From positions 1-5,438 of the forward strand of contig JAJRPK010000231.1 of NCBI GenBank assembly GCA_024280785.1: a stretch of 5,438 nt of DNA, in the 5' to 3' direction. This DNA comes from Gammaproteobacteria bacterium (lineage in GTDB: Bacteria > Pseudomonadota > Gammaproteobacteria > Pseudomonadales > UBA7434). Made by a program: the position numbers and the translations under genes. This document shows positions 1 to 5,438 of this stretch, piece by piece (within the stretch, counting starts at the first letter, position 1; the number at the start of each line of letters is the position of its first letter). The notes under the pieces were generated by a model. The model was not told the origin of the DNA. It did no database searches and saw nothing but the letters and a program-made list of their open reading frames with translations.

Positions 1-358
1 CCTGAGTATCAACCTCGATATCGACAGAGTCGATATTAGCAAACCGTTTAAACAGCAGCGATTTACCCTCCATAACCGGCTTACTCGCTAACGCACCCAA
101 ATTTCCCAGACCAAGTATCGCTGTTCCATTGGTAATCACGGCGACCAAATTACCTTTAATCGTATAATCATAAGCCGCTTCTGGATCGGCGGCTATCGCT
201 CTTACCGGCTCAGCCACACCAGGGCTGTAGGCAAGCGCAAGATCGTTTTGCGTTTCCGCCTTCGTTGTAAGTTCAATACTAATTTTGCCCGGCTTGGGAA
301 AAGCGTGATAATCCAGCGCTTGTTGTTTAACATCATCGTTAGGATTTTGACTGGACAT
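1..358 (-). CDS. maeB: Malic enzyme, N-terminal 119 residues (gene continues beyond the window start)
   Basis: Oxidative decarboxylation of malate to pyruvate and CO2 with reduction of NAD(P)+, in the cytoplasm. The visible part covers the malic enzyme N-terminal domain. It has ALDYHAFPKPGKI near residues 14-26, DLALAYSPGVAEP at 39-51, GNLVAVITNGTAILGLGN at 69-86, and SKPVMEGKSLLFKRF at 92-106. By alignment from memory with E. coli MaeB, Tyr44 and Lys99 correspond to its catalytic Tyr39 and Lys94. The ATG at 358 is chosen because family members start a few residues before this ALDYH-like segment. The frame stays open upstream only to a TAG at 428-430 and offers no ATG, GTG or TTG. No clear Shine-Dalgarno is visible before the ATG. 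The cofactor domain lies outside the window, so I cannot tell a short enzyme (about 420 residues) from the long MaeB form with a phosphotransacetylase-like tail. The symbol is therefore provisional. Confidence 0.92.
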   Translation of the reverse strand, partial: MSSQNPNDDVKQQALDYHAFPKPGKISIELTTKAETQNDLALAYSPGVAEPVRAIAADPEAAYDYTIKGNLVAVITNGTAILGLGNLGALASKPVMEGKSLLFKRFANIDSVDIEVDTQ

Positions 359-446
359 ACTGAAACCAAAATTAATAGATAATAAAAAGACGTCAGCAAC
401 TTGCTGCGCCAGTAAATTTTTGCTCTGCTAAATGCACTCAGATAAA

Positions 447-456
447 CTCAATTGAG
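447..456. repeat. Perfect 10-bp palindrome upstream of the malic enzyme gene
   Basis: CTCAATTGAG is fully self-complementary and lies about 90 bases upstream of the malic enzyme start codon, where an operator could sit. No regulator is recognised for it. A palindrome this short also occurs by chance, so the regulatory role is only a possibility. Confidence 0.3.
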
Positions 457-708
457 CGTTGCCATGAAGGGTAAGGGCTATATAACTAAATATAAAAGGC
501 ACGAAAGCTATTAAGAGAGTAATAATGGCACAGATTAGTCCTGCGAAACGACTAAAGAAAGACCATAGAATGGCAATTTGTAGGGTTAAACTAGCAAAAC
601 ACTTCTAGAACCAATGGGTTGGCGCTTGTGCAAAATAGTTAAGTGATCAGCGAAGGAATGCTATACGCCCAACTAATAGCCTGCCGGGAATAAGAAGTAT
701 TGAGATTT

Positions 709-752
709 AAAGGCTGCATTGGCCTAATAAACGGCAGAGAAATGCAGCCTTT
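709..752 (-). terminator. Hairpin terminator downstream of rpmE, possibly bidirectional
   Basis: AAAGGCTGCATT (709-720) and AATGCAGCCTTT (741-752) form a perfect 12-bp stem with a 20-base loop, which may itself pair weakly (GCC 722-724 with GGC 733-735). On the minus strand the stem ends in TTTAAAT, starting about 72 bases after the rpmE stop codon. On the plus strand it is followed by TTTTC and then ATTTAA. The U tract is short in both directions. Position and stem strength make it the probable end of the rpmE transcript and a barrier before the malic enzyme promoter. Confidence 0.7.
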
Positions 753-763
753 TCATTTAATGT

Positions 764-788
764 GTAACGACAATGCGTAACGACAATG
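764..788. repeat. 13-bp tandem duplication after rpmE
   Basis: GTAACGACAATG occurs at 764-775 and again, identical, at 777-788, separated by a single C, giving a 13-base period. It lies in the 3' untranslated part of rpmE, between the stop codon and the terminator hairpin. This looks like a simple local duplication, and no function is evident. Confidence 0.8.
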
Positions 789-824
789 TGCAACTGCGTA
801 GAGCTAGCTACAAAAATGCAGGAT

Positions 825-1037
825 TTACTTACTACGACGACTGCCAAAACGCTTATTAAAGCGATCAACACGGCCGCCGGTATCGATAGATTTTTGCTTG
901 CCAGTGTAAAAGGGATGACACTGTGAGCAAACATCGATATGGAAGTCTTGACACGTGGTGGACTGCGTATCAAAAGTCGCCCCACAACTACAGGTCGCTT
1001 TTACAGGCTCATACTTTGGATGGATATCGGCTTTCAT
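825..1037 (-). CDS. rpmE: 50S ribosomal protein L31 (bL31), zinc-binding form
   Basis: bL31 is a component of the large ribosomal subunit that takes part in a bridge to the small subunit. The predicted protein is 70 residues, the usual length for this type. It begins MKADIHPKYEPV, and carries TCSCG with Cys16 and Cys18, then VCSQCHPFYTGKQ with Cys37 and Cys40, and ends with a basic tail (RVDRFNKRFGSRRSK). The four cysteines are the zinc ligands of the C+ class, at the same positions as in E. coli L31. The frame extends to an earlier ATG at 1076. The start at 1037 is preferred because family members begin at MKxxIHP and because GGAG (1049-1052, read on the minus strand) lies 11 bases upstream. 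The gene is divergent from priA, an arrangement known from related gammaproteobacteria, and is followed by the hairpin at 709-752. Confidence 0.97.
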   Translation of the reverse strand: MKADIHPKYEPVKATCSCGATFDTQSTTCQDFHIDVCSQCHPFYTGKQKSIDTGGRVDRFNKRFGSRRSK

Positions 1038-1048
1038 AATGCTAGTTA

Positions 1049-1068
1049 CTCCAAACGCGGAACACCGC
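1049..1068 (-). promoter_or_regulatory. rpmE leader: small hairpin just upstream of the ribosome binding site
   Basis: On the minus strand GCGG-TGTT-CCGC (1068-1057) forms a 4-bp all-GC stem with a tetraloop. Four bases later comes the Shine-Dalgarno GGAG (1052-1049). E. coli rpmE is reported to be autogenously controlled by bL31 through its mRNA leader, so a structure next to the ribosome binding site is a reasonable candidate operator. The structure is seen directly. The regulatory role is inferred. Confidence 0.4.
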
Positions 1069-1097
1069 TGTCTCATTCACTCGTTTCACCTTAAAAC

Positions 1098-1144
1098 TTT
1101 ATATATAACTACAATTATAGCTACAACTACAACTACAACTACAA
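1098..1144 (-). promoter_or_regulatory. Probable rpmE promoter(s) built on the hexanucleotide repeat
   Basis: Two overlapping sigma70-like arrangements read leftwards. The first is TTGTAG (1126-1121), a 17-base spacer, and TATAAA (1103-1098). The second is TTGTAG (1144-1139), a 19-base spacer, and a consensus TATAAT (1119-1114). Both -35 elements are units of the tandem repeat and match the consensus only in TTG, so the -10 elements carry most of the evidence. The first would start transcription near 1091 and give a leader of about 55 bases containing the small hairpin and the GGAG motif. Confidence 0.45.
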
Positions 1145-1153
1145 CTACAACTA
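1121..1153. repeat. Hexanucleotide tandem repeat (CTACAA) x 5.5
   Basis: Five perfect CTACAA units run from 1121 to 1150, followed by a partial CTA. A degenerate copy precedes them (CTACAATTATAG, 1109-1120). On the minus strand the unit reads TTGTAG. It lies between the divergent rpmE and priA genes and overlaps the likely rpmE -35 region. Arrays of this kind can change copy number by slippage, but one sequence cannot show whether this one does. Confidence 0.95.
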
Positions 1154-1176
1154 AGTATGAACATCATATATAACGG

Positions 1177-1195
1177 TAACGTCACTATCACGTTA
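1177..1195. repeat. Inverted repeat TAACGT-N7-ACGTTA, possible operator
   Basis: TAACGT (1177-1182) and ACGTTA (1190-1195) are separated by CACTATC. Allowing one mismatch, the arms extend to GGTAACGT and ACGTTATC. The centre-to-centre distance of 13 bases is a little over one helical turn, as expected for a dimeric regulator. I do not recognise the motif, and it does not resemble the Zur box sometimes found near L31 genes. It could also fold as an RNA hairpin. Confidence 0.35.
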
Positions 1196-1481
1196 TCTGG
1201 CTGGGTTACGGGCAATCAGTACGGTATCCTCTTAAACGGTCGGCGATTCTACCAGAAAAGTCTGCATGATCAAGCGATAGTCGCTCTATTAGCCCTTTTT
1301 TAGCCAATGACCCACCCCAGCAACCTATACAAGCACCTGAAGGGACTTCGAATTTTGCCATAAACGGTCTGGCTCTTTGCAATATCGCCATGGACAATAC
1401 GGCGAAAATCTTTACTATTTGCGACCCGACCTCATCCTCTACTACTAATAACCCACCTTTAATGAAAAAAAGCGCGCCATC

Positions 1482-3752
1482 ATGAGCCAAGCTCAATCGA
1501 AGTATATACAGGTTGTCATTGCGTCTCCTTTGCGCCGCCACTTCGACTACCTGCCAAAGTCAGGAAAATTCGCCAGCGAATATGCAGTGGGAACGCGTGT
1601 TCGAATCTCGTTTGGCCGCCGCAAGCTAACCGGACTGGTCATAGGTCATGCCAATAACACCGAAGTGCCGAAGGGCAGCCTAAAGCAAATAGAGGCTAGC
1701 CTGGACCGAGAGCCGCTATTGACAGAAACTCTAATGACACTGGTTCAGTGGATAAGTGACTATTATCACCACCCCTATGGCGACACCCTGTTCAACCTGT
1801 TGCCCAACCAACTCCGCAAAGGAGGCGAGCAAAATGCTTATCAACAGCGATGCTGGAAAATCACTACGCACGGCTTGGGCTTGCCCGAAACAGCATTAGC
1901 CCGCGCCCCAAAACAACAATCTCTATTGACTCATTTACGAGTCGCTTATCAACAAAACCCTGGCCAGATCATAGTTGAAGCAGACCTTATTAATGCCGGG
2001 CATAAACGGCCCAGCGCATTACAACTGGCAAAAAAGCTACTTATTGAAGAATCGAGTCAAGCCTACTACCCCAACGATTGCCAAGGCATCCTGCAAGGGC
2101 TCGGTAGTGATGCGCTTCCAACACTGAATTCAGAGCAAGGACAAGCTTGTGAATCCATTGCTTCTCGTCTGGGCCAATTCGACACTGTTCTACTCGAAGG
2201 TATCACCGGTAGTGGTAAAACCGAAGTCTACCTACGCTCGATTGCCGAGGCATTATCACGCGGCACACAAGTCCTGGTGCTTATCCCCGAAATTGGTCTT
2301 ACACCGCAAACTATCAATCGATTTGTCTGTCGTTTTACCGTGCCAATCGCCGTTTTTCACTCAGGCCTCACAGACAGGGAACGACTGGCCGCGTGGACAG
2401 CCGCCAAAGAAGGCTACGCAAAAATCATCATCGGCACGCGCTCGGCAGTGTTTACCCCGATGCTTAATCCCGGACTGATTATTATTGATGAGGAACACGA
2501 CGGCTCTTATAAGCAGCAAGATAGCCTTCGCTACTCGGCACGAGATGTTTCTATCGTCAGAGCCAGTCTCGAAAAAATTCCCGTCGTACTGGGCTCTGCG
2601 ACACCGTCACTAGAAACGCTGTTTAATGTCCAAACCAACAAATACCGCCACGCGGTCTTGAACCATCGAGCAGGAGGCGCTCAACCTCCCACCATTGAAT
2701 TACTCGATATCCGGAACCTGCCGCTACACGAGGGCTTTAGTGACGCAGCGATTAAGGCCATCGGTGATGCTTTGAGCTCAGGCCAACAAGCGATGGTATT
2801 TATTAACCGTCGAGGCTATGCACCGTTGTTAATGTGCCACGATTGTGGATGGCATGCTCAATGTCACCATTGCGATGCCAGACTCACATTACACAACAGC
2901 CCCCGTGAACTACGCTGTCACCACTGCGACCAGAGAGCAAGCGTTCCCAGCCACTGCCCTCGTTGCCAGTCTAACCGGCTATTAAATATCGGCCAAGGCA
3001 CGCAGAAAAGTACCGACACCCTCTCGGCACTGTTCCCTCAATACCCTGTCGTGCGCATAGATCGCGATACGACACAGGGTAAAAAAGCCATCGGTGAGCA
3101 AATAGAAGCTATTAACCGTGGCGAGCCGACCATTCTGGTCGGAACTCAAATGCTCGCCAAAGGACACCACTTTCCCGCATTGCACACCGTTGTGGTGCTC
3201 GATATAGATCAAGGCTTATTTCACCCGGATTTTCGCGGCCCCGAGAAAACCGTCCAGCTATTAACTCAAGTCGCGGGGCGGGCAGGACGTTCCAGACAGA
3301 TTGGCCGCGTCATCGTCCAAACTCACATGCCAGAGCACCCGTTAATGCAGCTTTGGCAAGCACAAGGTTATCAGGGACTTATCGATACGCTATTAACTGA
3401 AAGGTCATTAAGATCTCTACCTCCATACTCTTACATGGCCGTCATCAGAGCCGACAGTAAAACCCCCTCTCAAGCACTAAGCTTTCTAGCGGCTATTGAA
3501 CAAGCACGCCTTGCTCACTCCAACAGTGGTCAACCCAACAATGGTCAACAAGGCCACTGTCAAATCGTCGGCCCACTGCCTGCTGTGATGGAAAAACGAG
3601 CGGGGCGTCATCGTGCGCAACTACAGCTGACATCCACTCACCGCCGCTCCTTGCACCAAGCCATTGATAGAATCATTCAGTTTATTGATGGCAATAAGCT
3701 CCCCAGCGGTTTGCGCTGGAGCATAGACGTCGACCCACAAGAGGTTGTTTAA
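1482..3752 (+). CDS. priA: Primosomal protein N' (replication restart helicase PriA)
   Basis: PriA recognises abandoned replication forks and D-loops, unwinds the lagging-strand arm 3' to 5', and begins reloading of DnaB with its primosome partners. The protein is 756 residues (about 732 in E. coli). The N-terminal 3'-end-binding region starts with VVIASPLRRHFDYLP. The helicase core shows Walker A GITGSGKT (240-247, Lys246), DEEH (336-339), GTQMLAKGHHF (554-564) and QVAGRAGR (596-603). A zinc module holds eight cysteines: 452, 455, 461, 464, 479, 482, 492 and 495. The C-terminal domain contains IVGPLPAVMEKRAGRHRAQL. All key motifs are intact. The ATG at 1482 is the only plausible start: an in-frame TAA lies at 1449-1451, and the next Met is well inside the conserved domain. 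No Shine-Dalgarno is visible, and this ATG overlaps the TGA of another frame. A five-residue tandem repeat (NSGQP NNGQQ, 681-690) sits in the C-terminal part. Confidence 0.98.
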   Translation: MSQAQSKYIQVVIASPLRRHFDYLPKSGKFASEYAVGTRVRISFGRRKLTGLVIGHANNTEVPKGSLKQIEASLDREPLLTETLMTLVQWISDYYHHPYGDTLFNLLPNQLRKGGEQNAYQQRCWKITTHGLGLPETALARAPKQQSLLTHLRVAYQQNPGQIIVEADLINAGHKRPSALQLAKKLLIEESSQAYYPNDCQGILQGLGSDALPTLNSEQGQACESIASRLGQFDTVLLEGITGSGKTEVYLRSIAEALSRGTQVLVLIPEIGLTPQTINRFVCRFTVPIAVFHSGLTDRERLAAWTAAKEGYAKIIIGTRSAVFTPMLNPGLIIIDEEHDGSYKQQDSLRYSARDVSIVRASLEKIPVVLGSATPSLETLFNVQTNKYRHAVLNHRAGGAQPPTIELLDIRNLPLHEGFSDAAIKAIGDALSSGQQAMVFINRRGYAPLLMCHDCGWHAQCHHCDARLTLHNSPRELRCHHCDQRASVPSHCPRCQSNRLLNIGQGTQKSTDTLSALFPQYPVVRIDRDTTQGKKAIGEQIEAINRGEPTILVGTQMLAKGHHFPALHTVVVLDIDQGLFHPDFRGPEKTVQLLTQVAGRAGRSRQIGRVIVQTHMPEHPLMQLWQAQGYQGLIDTLLTERSLRSLPPYSYMAVIRADSKTPSQALSFLAAIEQARLAHSNSGQPNNGQQGHCQIVGPLPAVMEKRAGRHRAQLQLTSTHRRSLHQAIDRIIQFIDGNKLPSGLRWSIDVDPQEVV
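3521..3550 (+). repeat. 15-bp in-frame tandem repeat inside priA
   Basis: CAACAGTGGTCAACC (3521-3535) and CAACAATGGTCAACA (3536-3550) differ at two positions. Being 15 bases long, the repeat keeps the frame and encodes NSGQP followed by NNGQQ (residues 681-690). The residues are polar and flexible, just before the conserved IVGPLPAVMEKR segment, so this is probably a tolerated loop expansion. Confidence 0.85.
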
Positions 3753-3990
3753 ATTGACGCGGATTCATTCTTATTCACCCATAATAGAAATTCGATTAGG
3801 TTCACAAAAAGCCGTTTCGCTAAGGCCATCACGCAAACCATCACCCAAGTGACGATCTAAACCATAATGCGGAGAGGTGAATAGTGCGATCTTGCCCGAG
3901 CGATTGCTTGTCTAGTGGACATGGACTGGCGATAATAGCCGCCCGTTTTATTTCCGATTTGTGTACCTAAACTTAGAGATTCAAGACTGC
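3753..3990. other. Gap between priA and argS
   Basis: This 238-base stretch holds no recognised gene. No strong rho-independent terminator for priA was found: the only candidate, GCC (3811-3813) pairing with GGC, has too short a stem and no T tract. On the minus strand a frame without a good start codon is open from 3911 down to TAA at 3771. The right half carries the likely argS promoter. Confidence 0.55.
3908..3936 (+). promoter_or_regulatory. Predicted sigma70-type promoter for argS
   Basis: TTGTCT (3908-3913, four of six consensus bases) is followed by a 17-base spacer and GATAAT (3931-3936, five of six). Transcription would begin near 3943, leaving a leader of just under 50 bases before the argS ATG. 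The spacing is optimal and the position suits a gene transcribed independently of priA. Confidence 0.55.
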
Positions 3991-5438
3991 ATGAAAGATG
4001 CCCTCCAGCAGCTGATTAATTTGGCCATTACCCGCTTAATTGATCAGCAACAAATCCCGGCTATGGACATACCGTCGATTAAAATCGACCGTACCAAAGA
4101 TCCACTGCACGGTGATTTAGCCTGCAACATCGCTCTTGTTCTGGCTAAACGCACTGGTATGAATCCACGCGAACTCGCCAGCCTCATTTGTGCTGCAATA
4201 CCCGAAAATGACAGTATCGCCAGTACTGACATCGCCGGCCCGGGGTTCATAAATGTATTTTTAAATAGAGCAACGCAAACGAGTATCGTCAAACAAGTCC
4301 TGGATGCCGGCGATCACTATGGCTGCAACCAAGATGGCGTTGACAGCGATGGCAACCCTATATCAGTACAGGTGGAATTTGTTTCCGCCAACCCAACCGG
4401 GCCTCTGCATATCGGCCACGGTCGTGGCGCCGCAGTAGGCGACAGCATTTGCCGTCTACTCAAGGCCACTGGCTGGAACGTGACTCGTGAATTTTATTAC
4501 AACGACGCCGGTGAACAAATCAATAATTTGGCACGTTCGGTACAACTCCGTTGCCAGGGTCTCGGTCCCGAAGACGAAGCATGGCCAGAAGATGGCTATC
4601 GCGGCGAATACATTACTCAGCTAGCAAACGCTTATATGTCGGGCGACTCTATCAACACGCAAACTGGCACGTTATCCGGTGCAGCCGACCCCAACAATCA
4701 AGAAGCCATTCGCGAATACGCCGTCGCCTACTTACGTCGAGAACAAGATCAAGATTTAGCAGCATTCAAGGTGAGATTTGATGTCTTTACTTTAGAGTCC
4801 TCACTTTACAGCGATGGCAAAGTTGAGAGCACCATCAAAAAAATAATCGAAAATGGCTACAGCTACGAAAAAGACAACGCGCTATGGCTTAAGACCACGG
4901 ACTTTGGTGACGATAAAGATCGTGTGATGCGCAAATCCAACGGCAGCTACACCTACTTCGTCCCGGATGTTGCTTATCATCTAGATAAATGGCAGCGTGG
5001 GTTTAGCAAAGTCATCAACGAACAAGGAGCCGATCATCACAGCACCATCACTCGAGTACGCGCCGGTCTGCAAGCGTTAGATACTGGCATCCCCAAAGGT
5101 TGGCCCGACTATATTCTGCATCAAATGGTCACAGTGATGCGAAACGGCGAAGAAGTAAAACTCTCTAAGCGCGCCGGCAGTTATGTCACGTTAAGAGACT
5201 TGATCGACGAAGTCGGCTGCGATGCCACCCGCTATTTTTTGGTAGCGCGCCGTGCTGATTCACAGCTCACTTTTGATATCAACCTTGCTCTACAAAAAAA
5301 CAACGACAATCCGGTTTACTATATTCAATACGCCCACGCGAGAATTTGCAGTGTAATGAGTCAGTCCCAAGAAAAATCGATGCCCTGGGATGCTGCCAGC
5401 GGGCTGGCCAATTTGGACAAGCTCGTTACCGCTACCGA
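3991..5438 (+). CDS. argS: Arginyl-tRNA synthetase, first 482 residues (gene runs off the window end)
   Basis: A class I aminoacyl-tRNA synthetase that joins arginine to tRNA-Arg using ATP, in the cytoplasm. The frame is uninterrupted from ATG 3991 to the last base. The N-terminal tRNA-binding domain shows HGDLACN (40-46) and GPGFIN (83-88). The catalytic domain shows FVSANPTGPLHIGHGRGA (130-147) with HIGH at 140-143, FYYNDAGEQ (168-176), GADHH (346-350) and KLSKR (390-394) at the KMSKS position. NPVYYIQYAHAR (441-452 region) opens the helical anticodon-binding domain, whose end is outside the window. Bacterial ArgRS is usually about 560-590 residues, so roughly 80-110 are missing. The ATG at 3991 gives the usual MKD start. 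An in-frame GTG at 3961 is possible but would add a non-conserved extension. The ribosome binding site is weak (TTAGAGA near 3973-3979). A promoter-like sequence lies upstream, so the gene need not depend on priA transcription. Confidence 0.97.
   Translation, partial: MKDALQQLINLAITRLIDQQQIPAMDIPSIKIDRTKDPLHGDLACNIALVLAKRTGMNPRELASLICAAIPENDSIASTDIAGPGFINVFLNRATQTSIVKQVLDAGDHYGCNQDGVDSDGNPISVQVEFVSANPTGPLHIGHGRGAAVGDSICRLLKATGWNVTREFYYNDAGEQINNLARSVQLRCQGLGPEDEAWPEDGYRGEYITQLANAYMSGDSINTQTGTLSGAADPNNQEAIREYAVAYLRREQDQDLAAFKVRFDVFTLESSLYSDGKVESTIKKIIENGYSYEKDNALWLKTTDFGDDKDRVMRKSNGSYTYFVPDVAYHLDKWQRGFSKVINEQGADHHSTITRVRAGLQALDTGIPKGWPDYILHQMVTVMRNGEEVKLSKRAGSYVTLRDLIDEVGCDATRYFLVARRADSQLTFDINLALQKNNDNPVYYIQYAHARICSVMSQSQEKSMPWDAASGLANLDKLVTAT

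Larger units (their letters stand above)
359..824. other. Gene-poor gap between the malic enzyme gene and rpmE
   Basis: No gene with recognisable homology is seen on either strand. The stretch must contain the leftward promoter of the malic enzyme gene, but I find no convincing -35/-10 pair. AT-rich sequence near 480-502 is the likeliest place. Other contents are a perfect 10-bp palindrome CTCAATTGAG at 447-456, a 27-codon plus-strand frame at 525-608 preceded by a GAGAG motif, a strong hairpin at 709-752, and a 13-bp tandem duplication at 764-788. No tRNA or other structured RNA gene was recognised. Confidence 0.6.
1038..1481. other. Divergent intergenic region between rpmE and priA
   Basis: This 444-base gap is long for a divergent housekeeping pair. 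From left to right it holds the rpmE leader, an AT-rich promoter zone overlapping a hexanucleotide repeat, a 9-bp direct repeat ATATATAAC (1101-1109 and 1166-1174) flanking that repeat, and an inverted repeat at 1177-1195. The remaining 280 bases before priA contain two plus-strand frames without recognised homology. One runs from ATG 1157 to TAG 1303 (48 codons). The other is open from 1270 to TGA 1483-1485, which overlaps the priA ATG. I could not define a convincing rightward promoter for priA. Confidence 0.6.

Noticed and set aside
202..399. A 65-codon minus-strand frame overlapping the malic enzyme start
   Set aside because: It lies out of frame within a clearly conserved malic enzyme sequence.
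590..640. tRNA or structured RNA gene (AACC-N4-GGTT hairpin)
   Set aside because: A single four-base stem without cloverleaf arms or conserved tRNA positions.
1038..1076. Upstream ATG (1076) that would add 13 residues to L31
   Set aside because: The extension is not part of the L31 family, and the start at 1037 has a GGAG motif and the conserved MKxxIHP beginning.
1121..1153. CRISPR array
   Set aside because: The unit is only 6 bases with no spacers. It is a simple sequence repeat.
955..1173. A 72-codon plus-strand frame across rpmE ending in a poly-Thr stretch
   Set aside because: It is a shadow of rpmE plus translation of the hexanucleotide repeat, with no homology or ribosome binding site.
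1166..1195. Zur (zinc uptake regulator) box upstream of rpmE
   Set aside because: The inverted repeat does not match the known Zur palindrome, and this L31 is the cysteine-containing form, not the zinc-free paralogue typically under Zur control.
1206..1541. A 111-codon minus-strand frame antisense to the priA upstream region and the priA N-terminus
   Set aside because: It overlaps 60 bases of the well-supported priA start, shows no recognisable domain, and the same DNA is also open in plus-strand frames. The openness looks incidental.
3811..3826. Terminator hairpin after priA
   Set aside because: Only three GC pairs form and no T tract follows.

Overview
The window is ordinary gammaproteobacterial housekeeping DNA. 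It carries four recognisable genes: the 5' end of a malic enzyme gene (minus), rpmE for ribosomal protein bL31 (minus), priA for the primosome helicase (plus), and argS for arginyl-tRNA synthetase (plus, cut by the window end). The order malic enzyme - rpmE - priA - argS is the one I recall from Pseudomonas and its relatives. Moderate base composition and protein sequences that differ from the Enterobacteria fit a Pseudomonas/Cellvibrio-type marine gammaproteobacterium. That placement is an inference and does not identify a genus.

Layout. Bases 1-358 hold the first 119 residues of the malic enzyme on the minus strand. Bases 359-824 contain no convincing gene, but do hold a strong hairpin that probably terminates rpmE, a 13-bp tandem duplication, a 10-bp palindrome and one very short reading frame. 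rpmE occupies 825-1037. Bases 1038-1481 separate the divergent rpmE and priA genes. This gap holds a hexanucleotide tandem repeat that appears to form part of the rpmE promoter, an inverted repeat, and two short plus-strand frames of unknown status. priA is complete at 1482-3752. A gap of about 240 bases follows, with a good sigma70-like promoter, and then argS starts at 3991 and runs off the end.

The genes are not one pathway. rpmE and argS serve translation, priA restarts collapsed replication forks, and the malic enzyme links malate to pyruvate. They sit in separate transcription units: rpmE and the malic enzyme run leftwards with a terminator between them, and priA and argS run rightwards.

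I did not find a new defence, mobile or regulatory system. The best leads are the rpmE/priA intergenic region (promoter made from a short tandem repeat; priA has no Shine-Dalgarno and its ATG overlaps the stop of an upstream frame) and a small repeat insertion in the C-terminal part of PriA.
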